From NCBI GenBank assembly GCA_049694275.1, contig JBAVQS010000281.1:1-7744 (forward strand): a stretch of DNA of 7,744 bases, in the 5' to 3' direction. Made by a program: the position numbers and the translations under genes. Source of the DNA: JBAVQS01 sp049694275. Lineage in GTDB: Bacteria > Chloroflexota > Anaerolineae > UBA4142 > SHND01. Every line of letters begins with the position of its first letter. Positions within the stretch are counted from its first letter, which is position 1. Positions 1-7,744 of this stretch are shown here, one piece after another. The notes beneath the pieces were generated by a model. The model was not told where the DNA came from and did no database searches. It was given only the letters and a program-made list of their open reading frames with translations.

Positions 1-434
1 AAGAGGAAGCGTGCAAGCGCTTCCTCCCGATGAACTGTATCAGTTGGAACGTCGGCCACCTTGCCTGGCACGAGCAGCGCTACTGGCTTTATCACATGCA
101 GGGCAAGGTTCTCGTCCCGCGCTTGAATGAGCTCGTAGCCTATGGTAAGCCGGCGACGACCCCCTCGCTCGCCGAAATGGGGGAGGCGTGGCGCACGGTC
201 ACGAGCGCTGCGGATGAGTTTCTCGATCAGTTGACGACGGCCGGGCTCCAGAAACCGTACATCTATGAGGGCAAGCCCTCCCCCTATTCGATTGGCTCGC
301 GGCTCCAGCGCGTCCTCTATCACTATTGGTATCACACGGGCGAGAACGCGGCCATCCGCCAGATGCTGGGGCACACACATCTCCCCGAGTTTGTCGGGGA
401 CATTGAGGAACTGGCGCCCTACCGGCCGGAATAA
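1..434 (+). CDS. DinB-superfamily protein (DinB_2-like), 5'-truncated
   Basis: The first ATG in the window is at 30, but the frame is open back to the left edge (codons from position 3 read E-E-A-C-K-R-F-L-P before that Met). The gene therefore most likely starts upstream and position 30 is an internal Met. Visible are a G-H-L-A-W-H-E segment (His codon at 57-59), typical of the first DinB helix, and an H-Y-W-Y-H (HxxxH) motif at 321-335 followed by T-G-E. Together these give the three-His metal site of the DinB four-helix bundle. The ending G-H-x-x-L-P-E-F-V-G-D-I...A-P-Y-R-P-E is also familiar from this family. Members are small cytosolic metalloproteins, some acting as thiol-dependent transferases or hydrolases; many are uncharacterised, and the substrate here cannot be told. 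Despite the family name (from Bacillus DinB, damage-inducible), this is not DNA polymerase IV. A strong promoter follows, so it is probably not co-transcribed with uvrA by design, although no terminator is visible between them. Confidence 0.85.
   Translation, partial: EEACKRFLPMNCISWNVGHLAWHEQRYWLYHMQGKVLVPRLNELVAYGKPATTPSLAEMGEAWRTVTSAADEFLDQLTTAGLQKPYIYEGKPSPYSIGSRLQRVLYHYWYHTGENAAIRQMLGHTHLPEFVGDIEELAPYRPE
3..26. repeat. 9-bp perfect inverted repeat (hairpin) inside the DinB-like coding region
   Basis: GAGGAAGCG (3-11) and CGCTTCCTC (18-26) are exact reverse complements separated by a 6-base loop. The frame is open through it. No T-tract follows, so it is not a rho-independent terminator. 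It could be chance in coding DNA, an mRNA structure, or the edge of a repeat cut off by the window. Confidence 0.6.
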
Positions 435-453
435 AGGTCTGGAAAAATGGTTG

Positions 454-470
454 ACAAATAGGACATTTGT
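454..470. repeat. Inverted repeat ACAAAT-N5-ATTTGT over the P1 -35 and spacer
   Basis: ACAAAT (454-459) and ATTTGT (465-470) are exact reverse complements separated by AGGAC. The dyad overlaps the end of the -35 hexamer and the LexA-box-like element. It is an alternative reading of the same region as an operator for a different repressor. In AT-rich DNA a 6-bp dyad can also arise by chance. Confidence 0.45.
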
Positions 471-472
471 TC
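461..472. promoter_or_regulatory. LexA-box-like dyad between -35 and -10 of P1
   Basis: GGAC-ATTT-GTTC matches the Gram-positive-type SOS box GAAC-N4-GTTC in 7 of the 8 defined positions. It sits wholly in the P1 spacer, where bound repressor would block RNA polymerase. uvrA is a classic LexA-regulated gene in several phyla. One half-site has a mismatch (GGAC for GAAC), and the LexA motif of this organism is unknown, so this is a plausible but unproven operator. Confidence 0.4.
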
Positions 473-488
473 TTATAATGGTTTGCTT

Positions 489-517
489 TTGACCCTCCCC
501 CTCTTCTTTGATACAAT
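489..517 (+). promoter_or_regulatory. Possible second promoter P2 upstream of uvrA
   Basis: TTGACC (489-494) and TACAAT (512-517) each match the consensus in five of six positions and are exactly 17 bp apart. The predicted start is near 524, which would give a leader of about 45 nt. The -10 lies inside the dyad at 508-523. It would form a tandem pair with P1. This is a weaker call because AT-rich DNA yields such hexamers by chance. Confidence 0.45.
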
Positions 518-523
518 TATCAA
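508..523. repeat. Perfect inverted repeat TTGATA-CAAT-TATCAA in the uvrA leader
   Basis: The two 6-bp arms (508-513 and 518-523) are exact reverse complements with a 4-base centre. The dyad covers the -10 of the putative P2 promoter and lies within the P1 transcript. It could be an operator or a small AU-rich leader hairpin. The stem is too weak, and lacks a following U-tract, to be a convincing terminator. Confidence 0.5.
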
Positions 524-554
524 CTGTCCTTTTTCTCTGGATTCAAAGATTTTT

Positions 555-559
555 AGAGG
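555..559 (+). promoter_or_regulatory. Ribosome binding site of uvrA
   Basis: AGAGG ends 9 bases before the ATG at 569. It supports that start, which also gives the usual short UvrA N-terminus ahead of the first conserved strand. Confidence 0.65.
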
Positions 560-568
560 CAACCGTAG

Positions 569-3445
<2,877 letters not shown>

Positions 3446-3453
3446 GGGAGGAG
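3446..3453 (+). promoter_or_regulatory. Strong ribosome binding site of the GHKL ATPase gene
   Basis: GGGAGGAG begins directly after the uvrA stop codon and ends 10 bases before the ATG at 3464. It fixes that start and shows the gene is translated independently on the same transcript as uvrA. Confidence 0.75.
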
Positions 3454-3463
3454 CTCGTCGAAA

Positions 3464-4981
3464 ATGCCGATTTACGAGAGCAAGTCCGGAGTCAATGTTC
3501 GCCGCCTCGTTCGCAACATCTCCGACCAGTACGATTTCGCGCCGCAGATCGCCGCGCTGCTTGAATTGGTGGCGAACGCGCTGGATGCCAAAGCGACCCT
3601 GGTGAACATTCGCTATGATAGCGCGCGGGGACAGCTCGTCGTCGAGGATGACGGCGTCGGGATGACACAGCCCCAGTTCCGCGATTACCACGATTTTGCG
3701 GCGTCCAGCAAGTCACGCGGGAGCGGCATCGGATTTGCCGGCCAGGGCGCCAAGCTGGCTCTCAATTTCTGCTCGCGCGTCGTCACCGAGACCTGGTCGC
3801 GTGAATGGCGCGGGTATTCGGAATGGAAGCTTGACGGCAACGACGCCCCGTACAAAGTGCACGAGAACAAGCTGCACGCGCTCGACCATCAAGGCACGCG
3901 TGTCATTCTGCACCTCGCCTCTGATTTCAAAGACTATTACTCTCGCCGGCTGATTCACGGCGTGCTCTTTGAGCACTTTTACCCGTTCCTCGACGCCGAT
4001 CTACGCGCCAAGTACCCAACGATTCTCGACAAGTACGCGCGTGGGGTTGCCATCCTGCTCGACGATAAACCGGTGAACGAGCCGTCTCTCGAAGCGCGCC
4101 TCGCCTATCTCAAACCCATTACCATCACCGTCCAGCGCCAGCCCAAAGCCTTTGGCTGGTTCGGCGTCTATACGGGCAGCGACCCGCTCCCGATCCCCCC
4201 GGGCATTATGGTTTGCACCTACGGCAAGGTCATCGAGCGGAGCTATTTCAAGAAAGAGCCGCGTGACAAGGAACAGATTTTCGGTTGGATCGAAGCCCCG
4301 TACCTGATTGAAGCCGTCACGACCGACAAGTGCCGTTTCCAAAAGGGGAACAAAAAGTGGGAGGGCTTTTTCCGGCGCGCTCAGGCGGAATTTACCATGT
4401 GGCTCGAACAGCATCACCTCGTCGAGCGCGCGCCGCGCAAGAGCGCAAGCAATTTTGCGGGCGCCGAGCGAGAGATCAACAGCATCGTCAAGAGTATGCC
4501 CGAGCTGGCGCTCTTTGCCACCCACGCCCGACAAGATGCGGCGGTTCTTGTACCAGGCGGGGAGCTTGTATCGAGCGGCCAGCGCGTCCCCCGGCTCGAT
4601 CAAGAATTGGTCGATGAGCCGCCGCCGCCGGCCGAGCCCACGCTGAGCGCCGAAGAGCAGGCGCGGGAGGTCTTGACGACGCTGGGGGATGCCGCGCCGG
4701 GCGAGATTCGCCCCCGCGTGATCCGCGGCGGCATTCACCTGATTGAAGACGATCGGGACGACAAGAGCGAAGAGTCCTGGTTCGACGGCACAACCGTCAC
4801 GATTAACCAGGCGCATCCCGCGTACAGAAAAGCAGCCCAATCGGGCAACCTCAACTATCACGTCTTTAAATGCGTGGCGTTGAGCCTGATCGAATTCACC
4901 ATGGAGAATGACCCCGAGCCCGATTACCACAAGGTCCTGGACCTCCAGCGCAAGTTCTTTTCACTCTGGGGAACGAAATGA
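3464..4981 (+). CDS. GHKL (HATPase, MutL/Hsp90/MORC-like) ATP-binding protein
   Basis: This 505-aa protein carries a complete Bergerat ATP-binding fold in its first 150 residues. It has an N-box E34-L-V-A-N38-A-L-D41-A (Glu as likely general base, Asn for Mg binding), a G1 box D63-G-V-G-M, a glycine-rich ATP lid G88-I-G-F-A-G-Q-G-A-K97 and a G144-T-R-V box. The E-L-V-x-N-x-L-D-A wording is closer to MutL/MORC/Hsp90 ATPases than to sensor histidine kinases, and no His-phosphoacceptor domain, signal peptide or membrane segment is present. Residues of about 190-330 would be the transducer-like region. A Pro-rich linker (about 384-396) leads to a C-terminal domain with a W439-F-D-G-T-x-V-x-I-N-x-x-H-P-x-Y signature. 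It does not look like MutL itself, since no MutL C-terminal dimerisation or endonuclease motif was seen. It lies 18 bp after uvrA and overlaps the next gene by 4 bp (ATGA), so the ATPase and the downstream fusion protein are probably made together. ATP-driven clamping on DNA is inferred from the fold. Its specific role is unknown; related prokaryotic GHKL proteins occur beside restriction-modification genes. Confidence 0.85.
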   Translation: MPIYESKSGVNVRRLVRNISDQYDFAPQIAALLELVANALDAKATLVNIRYDSARGQLVVEDDGVGMTQPQFRDYHDFAASSKSRGSGIGFAGQGAKLALNFCSRVVTETWSREWRGYSEWKLDGNDAPYKVHENKLHALDHQGTRVILHLASDFKDYYSRRLIHGVLFEHFYPFLDADLRAKYPTILDKYARGVAILLDDKPVNEPSLEARLAYLKPITITVQRQPKAFGWFGVYTGSDPLPIPPGIMVCTYGKVIERSYFKKEPRDKEQIFGWIEAPYLIEAVTTDKCRFQKGNKKWEGFFRRAQAEFTMWLEQHHLVERAPRKSASNFAGAEREINSIVKSMPELALFATHARQDAAVLVPGGELVSSGQRVPRLDQELVDEPPPPAEPTLSAEEQAREVLTTLGDAAPGEIRPRVIRGGIHLIEDDRDDKSEESWFDGTTVTINQAHPAYRKAAQSGNLNYHVFKCVALSLIEFTMENDPEPDYHKVLDLQRKFFSLWGTK

Positions 4982-6531
4982 CGCCGGAACGAGTCCGGAT
5001 TGCGGCCAAGATGAATCGCGTGACCGGCGCCGACGGGCAGACGACGTTCAAGGCCAGCCTGCCGATGGGGGTTCTCTTTGAGAAATCACTCGACCCCGCG
5101 CAGCTCGATACCGAACGCACCGCACTGGAGGAGCGATATCACGCACTCGTCGCCCGGTTGCAGGAAATCCGCGCACAGATGAAATCGGGTTCCGTCTTGA
5201 GCTATTGGGATTTTGGCGATGCCGTCGCGCGCTTTCAAGCGCAAGAACGCGAATCGGTCTTGTTTCTGGAAGCCCTGACCAGGCACCTGGAACGCGACAT
5301 TCCCTTTTCAGAGACCATGATTATCCTCTGCCGGCGCTTTCGCCAGAAACTGGACCGGTCACAAGTCGATCCGGCCATTCCCTTTACCCGCTATCATCGC
5401 TCTGGATTTGACCTCGACCGGCTTCAAGCCCGCGCGCGCCAGGGCGCGCACCCAATGACCACATCGGACATCATCCGTCAGCGGCTGAACAATCAACAGA
5501 TTACCAGCACGGATTTCGCAACGCCGAATGAAATTGTCGCATGGTTCGGCGCCGTCCAGGCTCAAGATTACCCCGGCGGCAAGTGGGCAATTGGCCTGCG
5601 CCTGCCCAACAGCACCGATCGAGACATCGAGCGGGCCATTGCCGACAGAGCCATCGTTCGCACCTGGCCAATGCGCGGCACCTTGCACTTTGTCGCAGCG
5701 GCAGACATTCGCTGGATGCTCAAGCTCTTGATCCCGCGCGTGGCTGCGGGTAGCGCGGCGCGCTTGCGACAGGCGGGCCTGGACCAGGCTGTATTTGCGC
5801 GCAGTCGAAAACTCCTCGTCAAGGCCCTGGAAGGCGGCAAACGGCTGACACGCGGCGCGATATACAAGCTGCTGGAAGCCGCGCATATTTCTACGGCAAA
5901 CCAGCGTGGCCTTTATATCCTCCACTACCTGGCGGAAGAAGGGACTATCTGTTTTGCGTCTCACGAGGGAAAACAGCCGACGTTTGCGCTGCTGGATGAA
6001 TGGGTCCTGCCGGGCAGGATGCTCGAACGCGATGAAGCATTAGCCGAACTCGCTATCCGATATTTCACAAGCCACGGCCCCGCCACACTGCAAGATTTTG
6101 CCTGGTGGTCCGGCCTTACCATTACCGATGCCCGGGCCGGTCTGGAAGCGGTCAAATTGCGGTTGATTGAGGAAAACATTGACGGCAAGATATACTGGCT
6201 ACCCCAATCCACCCCCTCAGCTAAAAAGCACACAGGGACTGCACATCTCCTGCCCAACTATGATGAATATCTCGTCGCCTATACCGACCGCAGCGCCGTA
6301 CGGGGCAGGATCAAGGCTGTAAAATTGGATAGCCGGACAGATGCCATACTCGATCCAATGATGGTCGTCGACGGCCAGGTCGTCGGCAGATGGAAGCGTA
6401 CTTTGAACAAGGATTCCGCGTCCATCGCTACACAGCCTTTCGTCGAGCTCACGGCTGCCGAAATTCGCGCCTTTGCTACCGCAGCCAATCGCTATAGCAA
6501 GTTTCTAGGCATGCCGGTTGTCCTGTCCTAA
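4978..6531 (+). CDS. AlkZ/YcaQ-type DNA glycosylase (HTH_42) with an N-terminal helical domain fusion
   Basis: The 517-aa frame has two parts. Residues 160-517 are a full-length winged-helix DNA glycosylase of the AlkZ/YcaQ (HTH_42) family. Shown are Q194-A-Q196, the Q-x-Q catalytic motif of AlkZ-like enzymes (YcaQ/AlkX has Q-x-D), R233-G-T-L-H, L-L-P-N-Y-D-E-Y from 424 and V-V-G-R-W-K-R around 468-474. Counted from Met160 the glutamines are residues 35 and 37, close to Q37/Q39 of Streptomyces AlkZ. Family members excise bulky alkyl adducts or unhook interstrand crosslinks, so cytosolic base-excision repair is the likely role. Residues 1 to about 159 are not part of the usual family. They are mainly helical, with a Y76-W-D-F-G motif resembling the DUF1016/YhcG N-terminal domain. 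The ATG overlaps the stop of the ATPase gene (ATGA), and GGGGA lies 5 bases upstream, giving translational coupling. Hand-counted G+C of 6181-6360 is 53%, lower than a uvrA sample (2041-2160, 68%), hinting at a different origin for the C-terminal part. The glycosylase assignment is firm; the meaning of the fusion is inferred. Confidence 0.85.
   Translation: MTPERVRIAAKMNRVTGADGQTTFKASLPMGVLFEKSLDPAQLDTERTALEERYHALVARLQEIRAQMKSGSVLSYWDFGDAVARFQAQERESVLFLEALTRHLERDIPFSETMIILCRRFRQKLDRSQVDPAIPFTRYHRSGFDLDRLQARARQGAHPMTTSDIIRQRLNNQQITSTDFATPNEIVAWFGAVQAQDYPGGKWAIGLRLPNSTDRDIERAIADRAIVRTWPMRGTLHFVAAADIRWMLKLLIPRVAAGSAARLRQAGLDQAVFARSRKLLVKALEGGKRLTRGAIYKLLEAAHISTANQRGLYILHYLAEEGTICFASHEGKQPTFALLDEWVLPGRMLERDEALAELAIRYFTSHGPATLQDFAWWSGLTITDARAGLEAVKLRLIEENIDGKIYWLPQSTPSAKKHTGTAHLLPNYDEYLVAYTDRSAVRGRIKAVKLDSRTDAILDPMMVVDGQVVGRWKRTLNKDSASIATQPFVELTAAEIRAFATAANRYSKFLGMPVVLS
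5441..5457 (+). promoter_or_regulatory. Possible internal translation start of the glycosylase domain
   Basis: AGGG at 5441-5444 lies 10 bases before an in-frame ATG at 5455, exactly where stand-alone HTH_42 glycosylases begin (M-T-T-S-D-I-I-R-Q-R-L). Starting here would give a 358-aa protein of normal family length. The site could allow a separate short isoform, or be the remains of the gene's original start before it fused to the upstream frame. The motif is weak. Confidence 0.35.
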
Positions 6532-6533
6532 AG

Positions 6534-7744
6534 ATGCAGTATTCCAGGTTTGCACTCCTCCTGGTCATTTTGTTACTGTTCGCATGTTCTCCTTCGCCCG
6601 CGCCTTCACCTCCCGCGCCCATTCCATTTACGAATACTCCAACACAACAATCTGAAATCCAAAATCTGAAATCTGAGATCTCCATCGGTTGGGCCTACGA
6701 AGCCTACCCCGAAGCCAGTGCGCCGCAGATGCTGGCCGAGATGACGCGCATGCGGGACGGCGGAGCGAACTCGATCTGGATCGGGCATAACAATCCGGGA
6801 GATGTGGATGCCGGCAAGGTCGAGCCGGGGCTGTCGTTCGCGGTTTGGTACGCGCTCGAGCACGAGACTGGCCCGCGACAGGCACAGGCCAGCCAAATGG
6901 CAAATGCGGTGCGGCGCGCACTGGATTCGGCAAAAGCGGCCGGTCTCAAGGTGGTGCTCCCCATCGGCTATCAGATTATGATGGGCGCGACGTGGAACGC
7001 CCTCCATCCCGATGCCCTGCGCAAGACGTTTGACGGTCAACTCCTTCAGATCTACGGCAGCCCGCCAACCGCGTCGCCGTATGCTCCGGCCTATCGCGCC
7101 GACATCGCGGAGTATTACAAATGGATCGAACGGGAATGGGTCGAGCCCTACCGCGGCATCATCGAGATGCTCTCGCTTTCGGACGAGCCGCAGGGGGGCG
7201 ACTATTCGACCGCGGCGCGGGACGAGTTTGCGCGGCGCTATGGCAAGACAATGGATGCGCTGGCGCTGGATGAACAGTGGAAGCTGGGGGAATTCCAGGC
7301 AGGAGTCGTTGCCGATTTCGCTTCCTGGAGCGCGGGCGATTGGAAGGCACTCGATCCCCGGATCCTGACCACGATCTCGTTCCACAGCGGAGATGCGCGA
7401 ACGCGCCCTGGCCTCCCCGAGGTCGAGCGGCTGTTTAGCCAGACCCCTTCCAACTTTGTTGTCGCCTTTGACACCTATCTCCATGACGACCTGCCCACCA
7501 AGCCGGCGACCGACGGCGAGATCGCACAGCTCGAGCTTTTCCTGACCACGCTCGGTCATTATTCAAAGGTCTATCACAAACCCCTGATGCTGTGGGGCGC
7601 AGCCAACACCTGGGGCCTCGCCCAACAATCCGACTCTCCGCTCGACACCGCCGACGCGGCGACAAACCTGTTGATGCTTTATGACCTCCCTACGCGCGTG
7701 GGGGGCGAAGTGCGCGGTATCTATGCGTGGAACTATAATGTCAA
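6534..7744 (+). CDS. Predicted lipoprotein with a glycoside-hydrolase-like TIM-barrel, 3'-truncated
   Basis: The frame opens at ATG 6534, two bases after the previous stop, and is uninterrupted for 403 codons to the window edge. Residues 1-18 form a type II signal peptide: a short polar start with Arg5, a hydrophobic run from about 6 to 17, and lipobox L15-F-A-C18. The product should be anchored to the outer face of a membrane. A Pro/Ser/Thr-rich linker (19-41) and a repeat-encoded S-E-I-Q-N-L-K-S-E-I stretch follow. The body from about residue 52 alternates strand-like and helical segments as in a (beta/alpha)8 barrel: A-N-S-I-W-I-G-H, G-L-K-V-V-L-P-I-G-Y, I-I-E-M-L-S-L-S-D-E218-P, N-F-V-V-A-F-D-T-Y, K-P-L-M-L-W-G-A and R-G-I-Y-A-W-N-Y. 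A Glu after a beta strand (D-E-P) is where clan-A glycoside hydrolases carry their acid/base. I do not recognise the exact family, and a non-catalytic sugar-binding role is possible. No clear Shine-Dalgarno is seen, so translation may be coupled to the upstream gene. Confidence 0.75.
   Translation, partial: MQYSRFALLLVILLLFACSPSPAPSPPAPIPFTNTPTQQSEIQNLKSEISIGWAYEAYPEASAPQMLAEMTRMRDGGANSIWIGHNNPGDVDAGKVEPGLSFAVWYALEHETGPRQAQASQMANAVRRALDSAKAAGLKVVLPIGYQIMMGATWNALHPDALRKTFDGQLLQIYGSPPTASPYAPAYRADIAEYYKWIEREWVEPYRGIIEMLSLSDEPQGGDYSTAARDEFARRYGKTMDALALDEQWKLGEFQAGVVADFASWSAGDWKALDPRILTTISFHSGDARTRPGLPEVERLFSQTPSNFVVAFDTYLHDDLPTKPATDGEIAQLELFLTTLGHYSKVYHKPLMLWGAANTWGLAQQSDSPLDTADAATNLLMLYDLPTRVGGEVRGIYAWNYNV
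6651..6680. repeat. Imperfect tandem repeat of TCTGAAATC / CAAAATC units in the lipoprotein linker
   Basis: Two TCTGAAATC units (6651-6659 and 6665-6673), joined by CAAAA, are followed by a variant TCTGAGATC-like unit (6672-6680). The run is AT-rich within high-G+C surroundings and codes for S-E-I-Q-N-L-K-S-E-I just after the Pro-rich lipoprotein linker. Similar AAATCTGAAATC-type strings occur as dispersed short repeats in some environmental genomes, so this may be a small repeat that landed in-frame in a tolerant linker. Confidence 0.55.

Larger units (their letters stand above)
451..479 (+). promoter_or_regulatory. Consensus sigma-70/sigma-A promoter P1 for uvrA
   Basis: TTGACA at 451-456 and TATAAT at 474-479 are both perfect consensus hexamers with the optimal 17-bp spacing. 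Transcription would start near 486, giving a leader of roughly 83 nt before the uvrA start codon. It lies 16 bp after the stop of the DinB-like gene, in a locally AT-rich gap. A fully consensus promoter is uncommon and usually implies that a repressor limits expression. Dyads in the spacer (see the entries at 454-470 and 461-472) fit that reading. Confidence 0.85.

Noticed and set aside
30..434. Start of the DinB-like gene at ATG 30
   Set aside because: The frame is open to the window edge, and the motif containing the first metal His lies only ten residues after this Met, too close for a complete N-terminal helix, so the true start is likely upstream.
508..540. Possible rho-independent terminator (dyad at 508-523 followed by T-rich sequence around 529-534)
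   Set aside because: The stem is only 6 bp and A/T-rich, and the T run is short and separated from it by about five bases, so an operator or leader hairpin is more likely.
4001..4930. 309-aa minus-strand open frame opposite the GHKL ATPase
   Set aside because: Antisense shadow; the + strand frame carries all ATPase motifs.
3464..4981. Reading the GHKL protein as a sensor histidine kinase or as MutL
   Set aside because: No phosphoacceptor His, sensor or membrane region is present, and no MutL C-terminal domain was recognised. Only the general GHKL fold is supported.
6606..7559. 317-aa minus-strand open frame in the last 1.1 kb
   Set aside because: The + strand frame from 6534 has a signal peptide, lipobox and fold-like pattern and is open to the window end, so the minus frame is a shadow.

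Overview
The window is about 60% G+C with densely packed genes, all on the + strand. It looks like a bacterial chromosome, perhaps a Chloroflexota (Anaerolineae-like) or related environmental genome. That guess rests on the style of the UvrA and DinB-like proteins and on a lipoprotein with a Pro/Thr-rich linker. It is an inference, because no 16S or other phylogenetic marker was analysed.

Layout: (1) <1-434, the 3' part of a DinB-superfamily metalloprotein gene. (2) 435-568, an AT-rich regulatory gap with a perfect-consensus promoter (TTGACA, 17 bp, TATAAT). Its spacer holds operator-like dyads, one resembling a Gram-positive-type LexA box. A second promoter-like pair lies just downstream, with its -10 inside another perfect dyad. 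(3) 569-3445, full-length uvrA (958 aa). (4) 3464-4981, a 505-aa GHKL (Bergerat-fold) ATPase of the MutL/Hsp90/MORC type, 18 bp after uvrA. (5) 4978-6531, a 517-aa protein that starts in a 4-bp ATGA overlap with the ATPase gene. Residues 1 to about 159 form an unfamiliar helical domain with a resemblance to the DUF1016/YhcG N-terminal domain. Residues 160-517 are a complete AlkZ/YcaQ-type (HTH_42) DNA glycosylase with a Q-A-Q catalytic motif. (6) 6534->7744, a predicted lipoprotein with a TIM-barrel, glycoside-hydrolase-like body, starting 2 bp after the previous stop and running off the window.

Genes 3-5 form a tight, probably co-transcribed DNA-repair-flavoured unit: the nucleotide excision repair damage sensor UvrA, a GHKL ATPase, and a fused bulky-adduct/crosslink glycosylase. 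The ATPase coupled to the helical-domain/AlkZ-like fusion is the best candidate here for an undescribed system, either in DNA repair or in defence. The lipoprotein gene is adjacent and in the same orientation but is functionally unrelated as far as the sequence shows. No tRNA, rRNA, CRISPR array, insertion sequence or rho-independent terminator was seen, and no gene-free stretch exceeds 300 bp.
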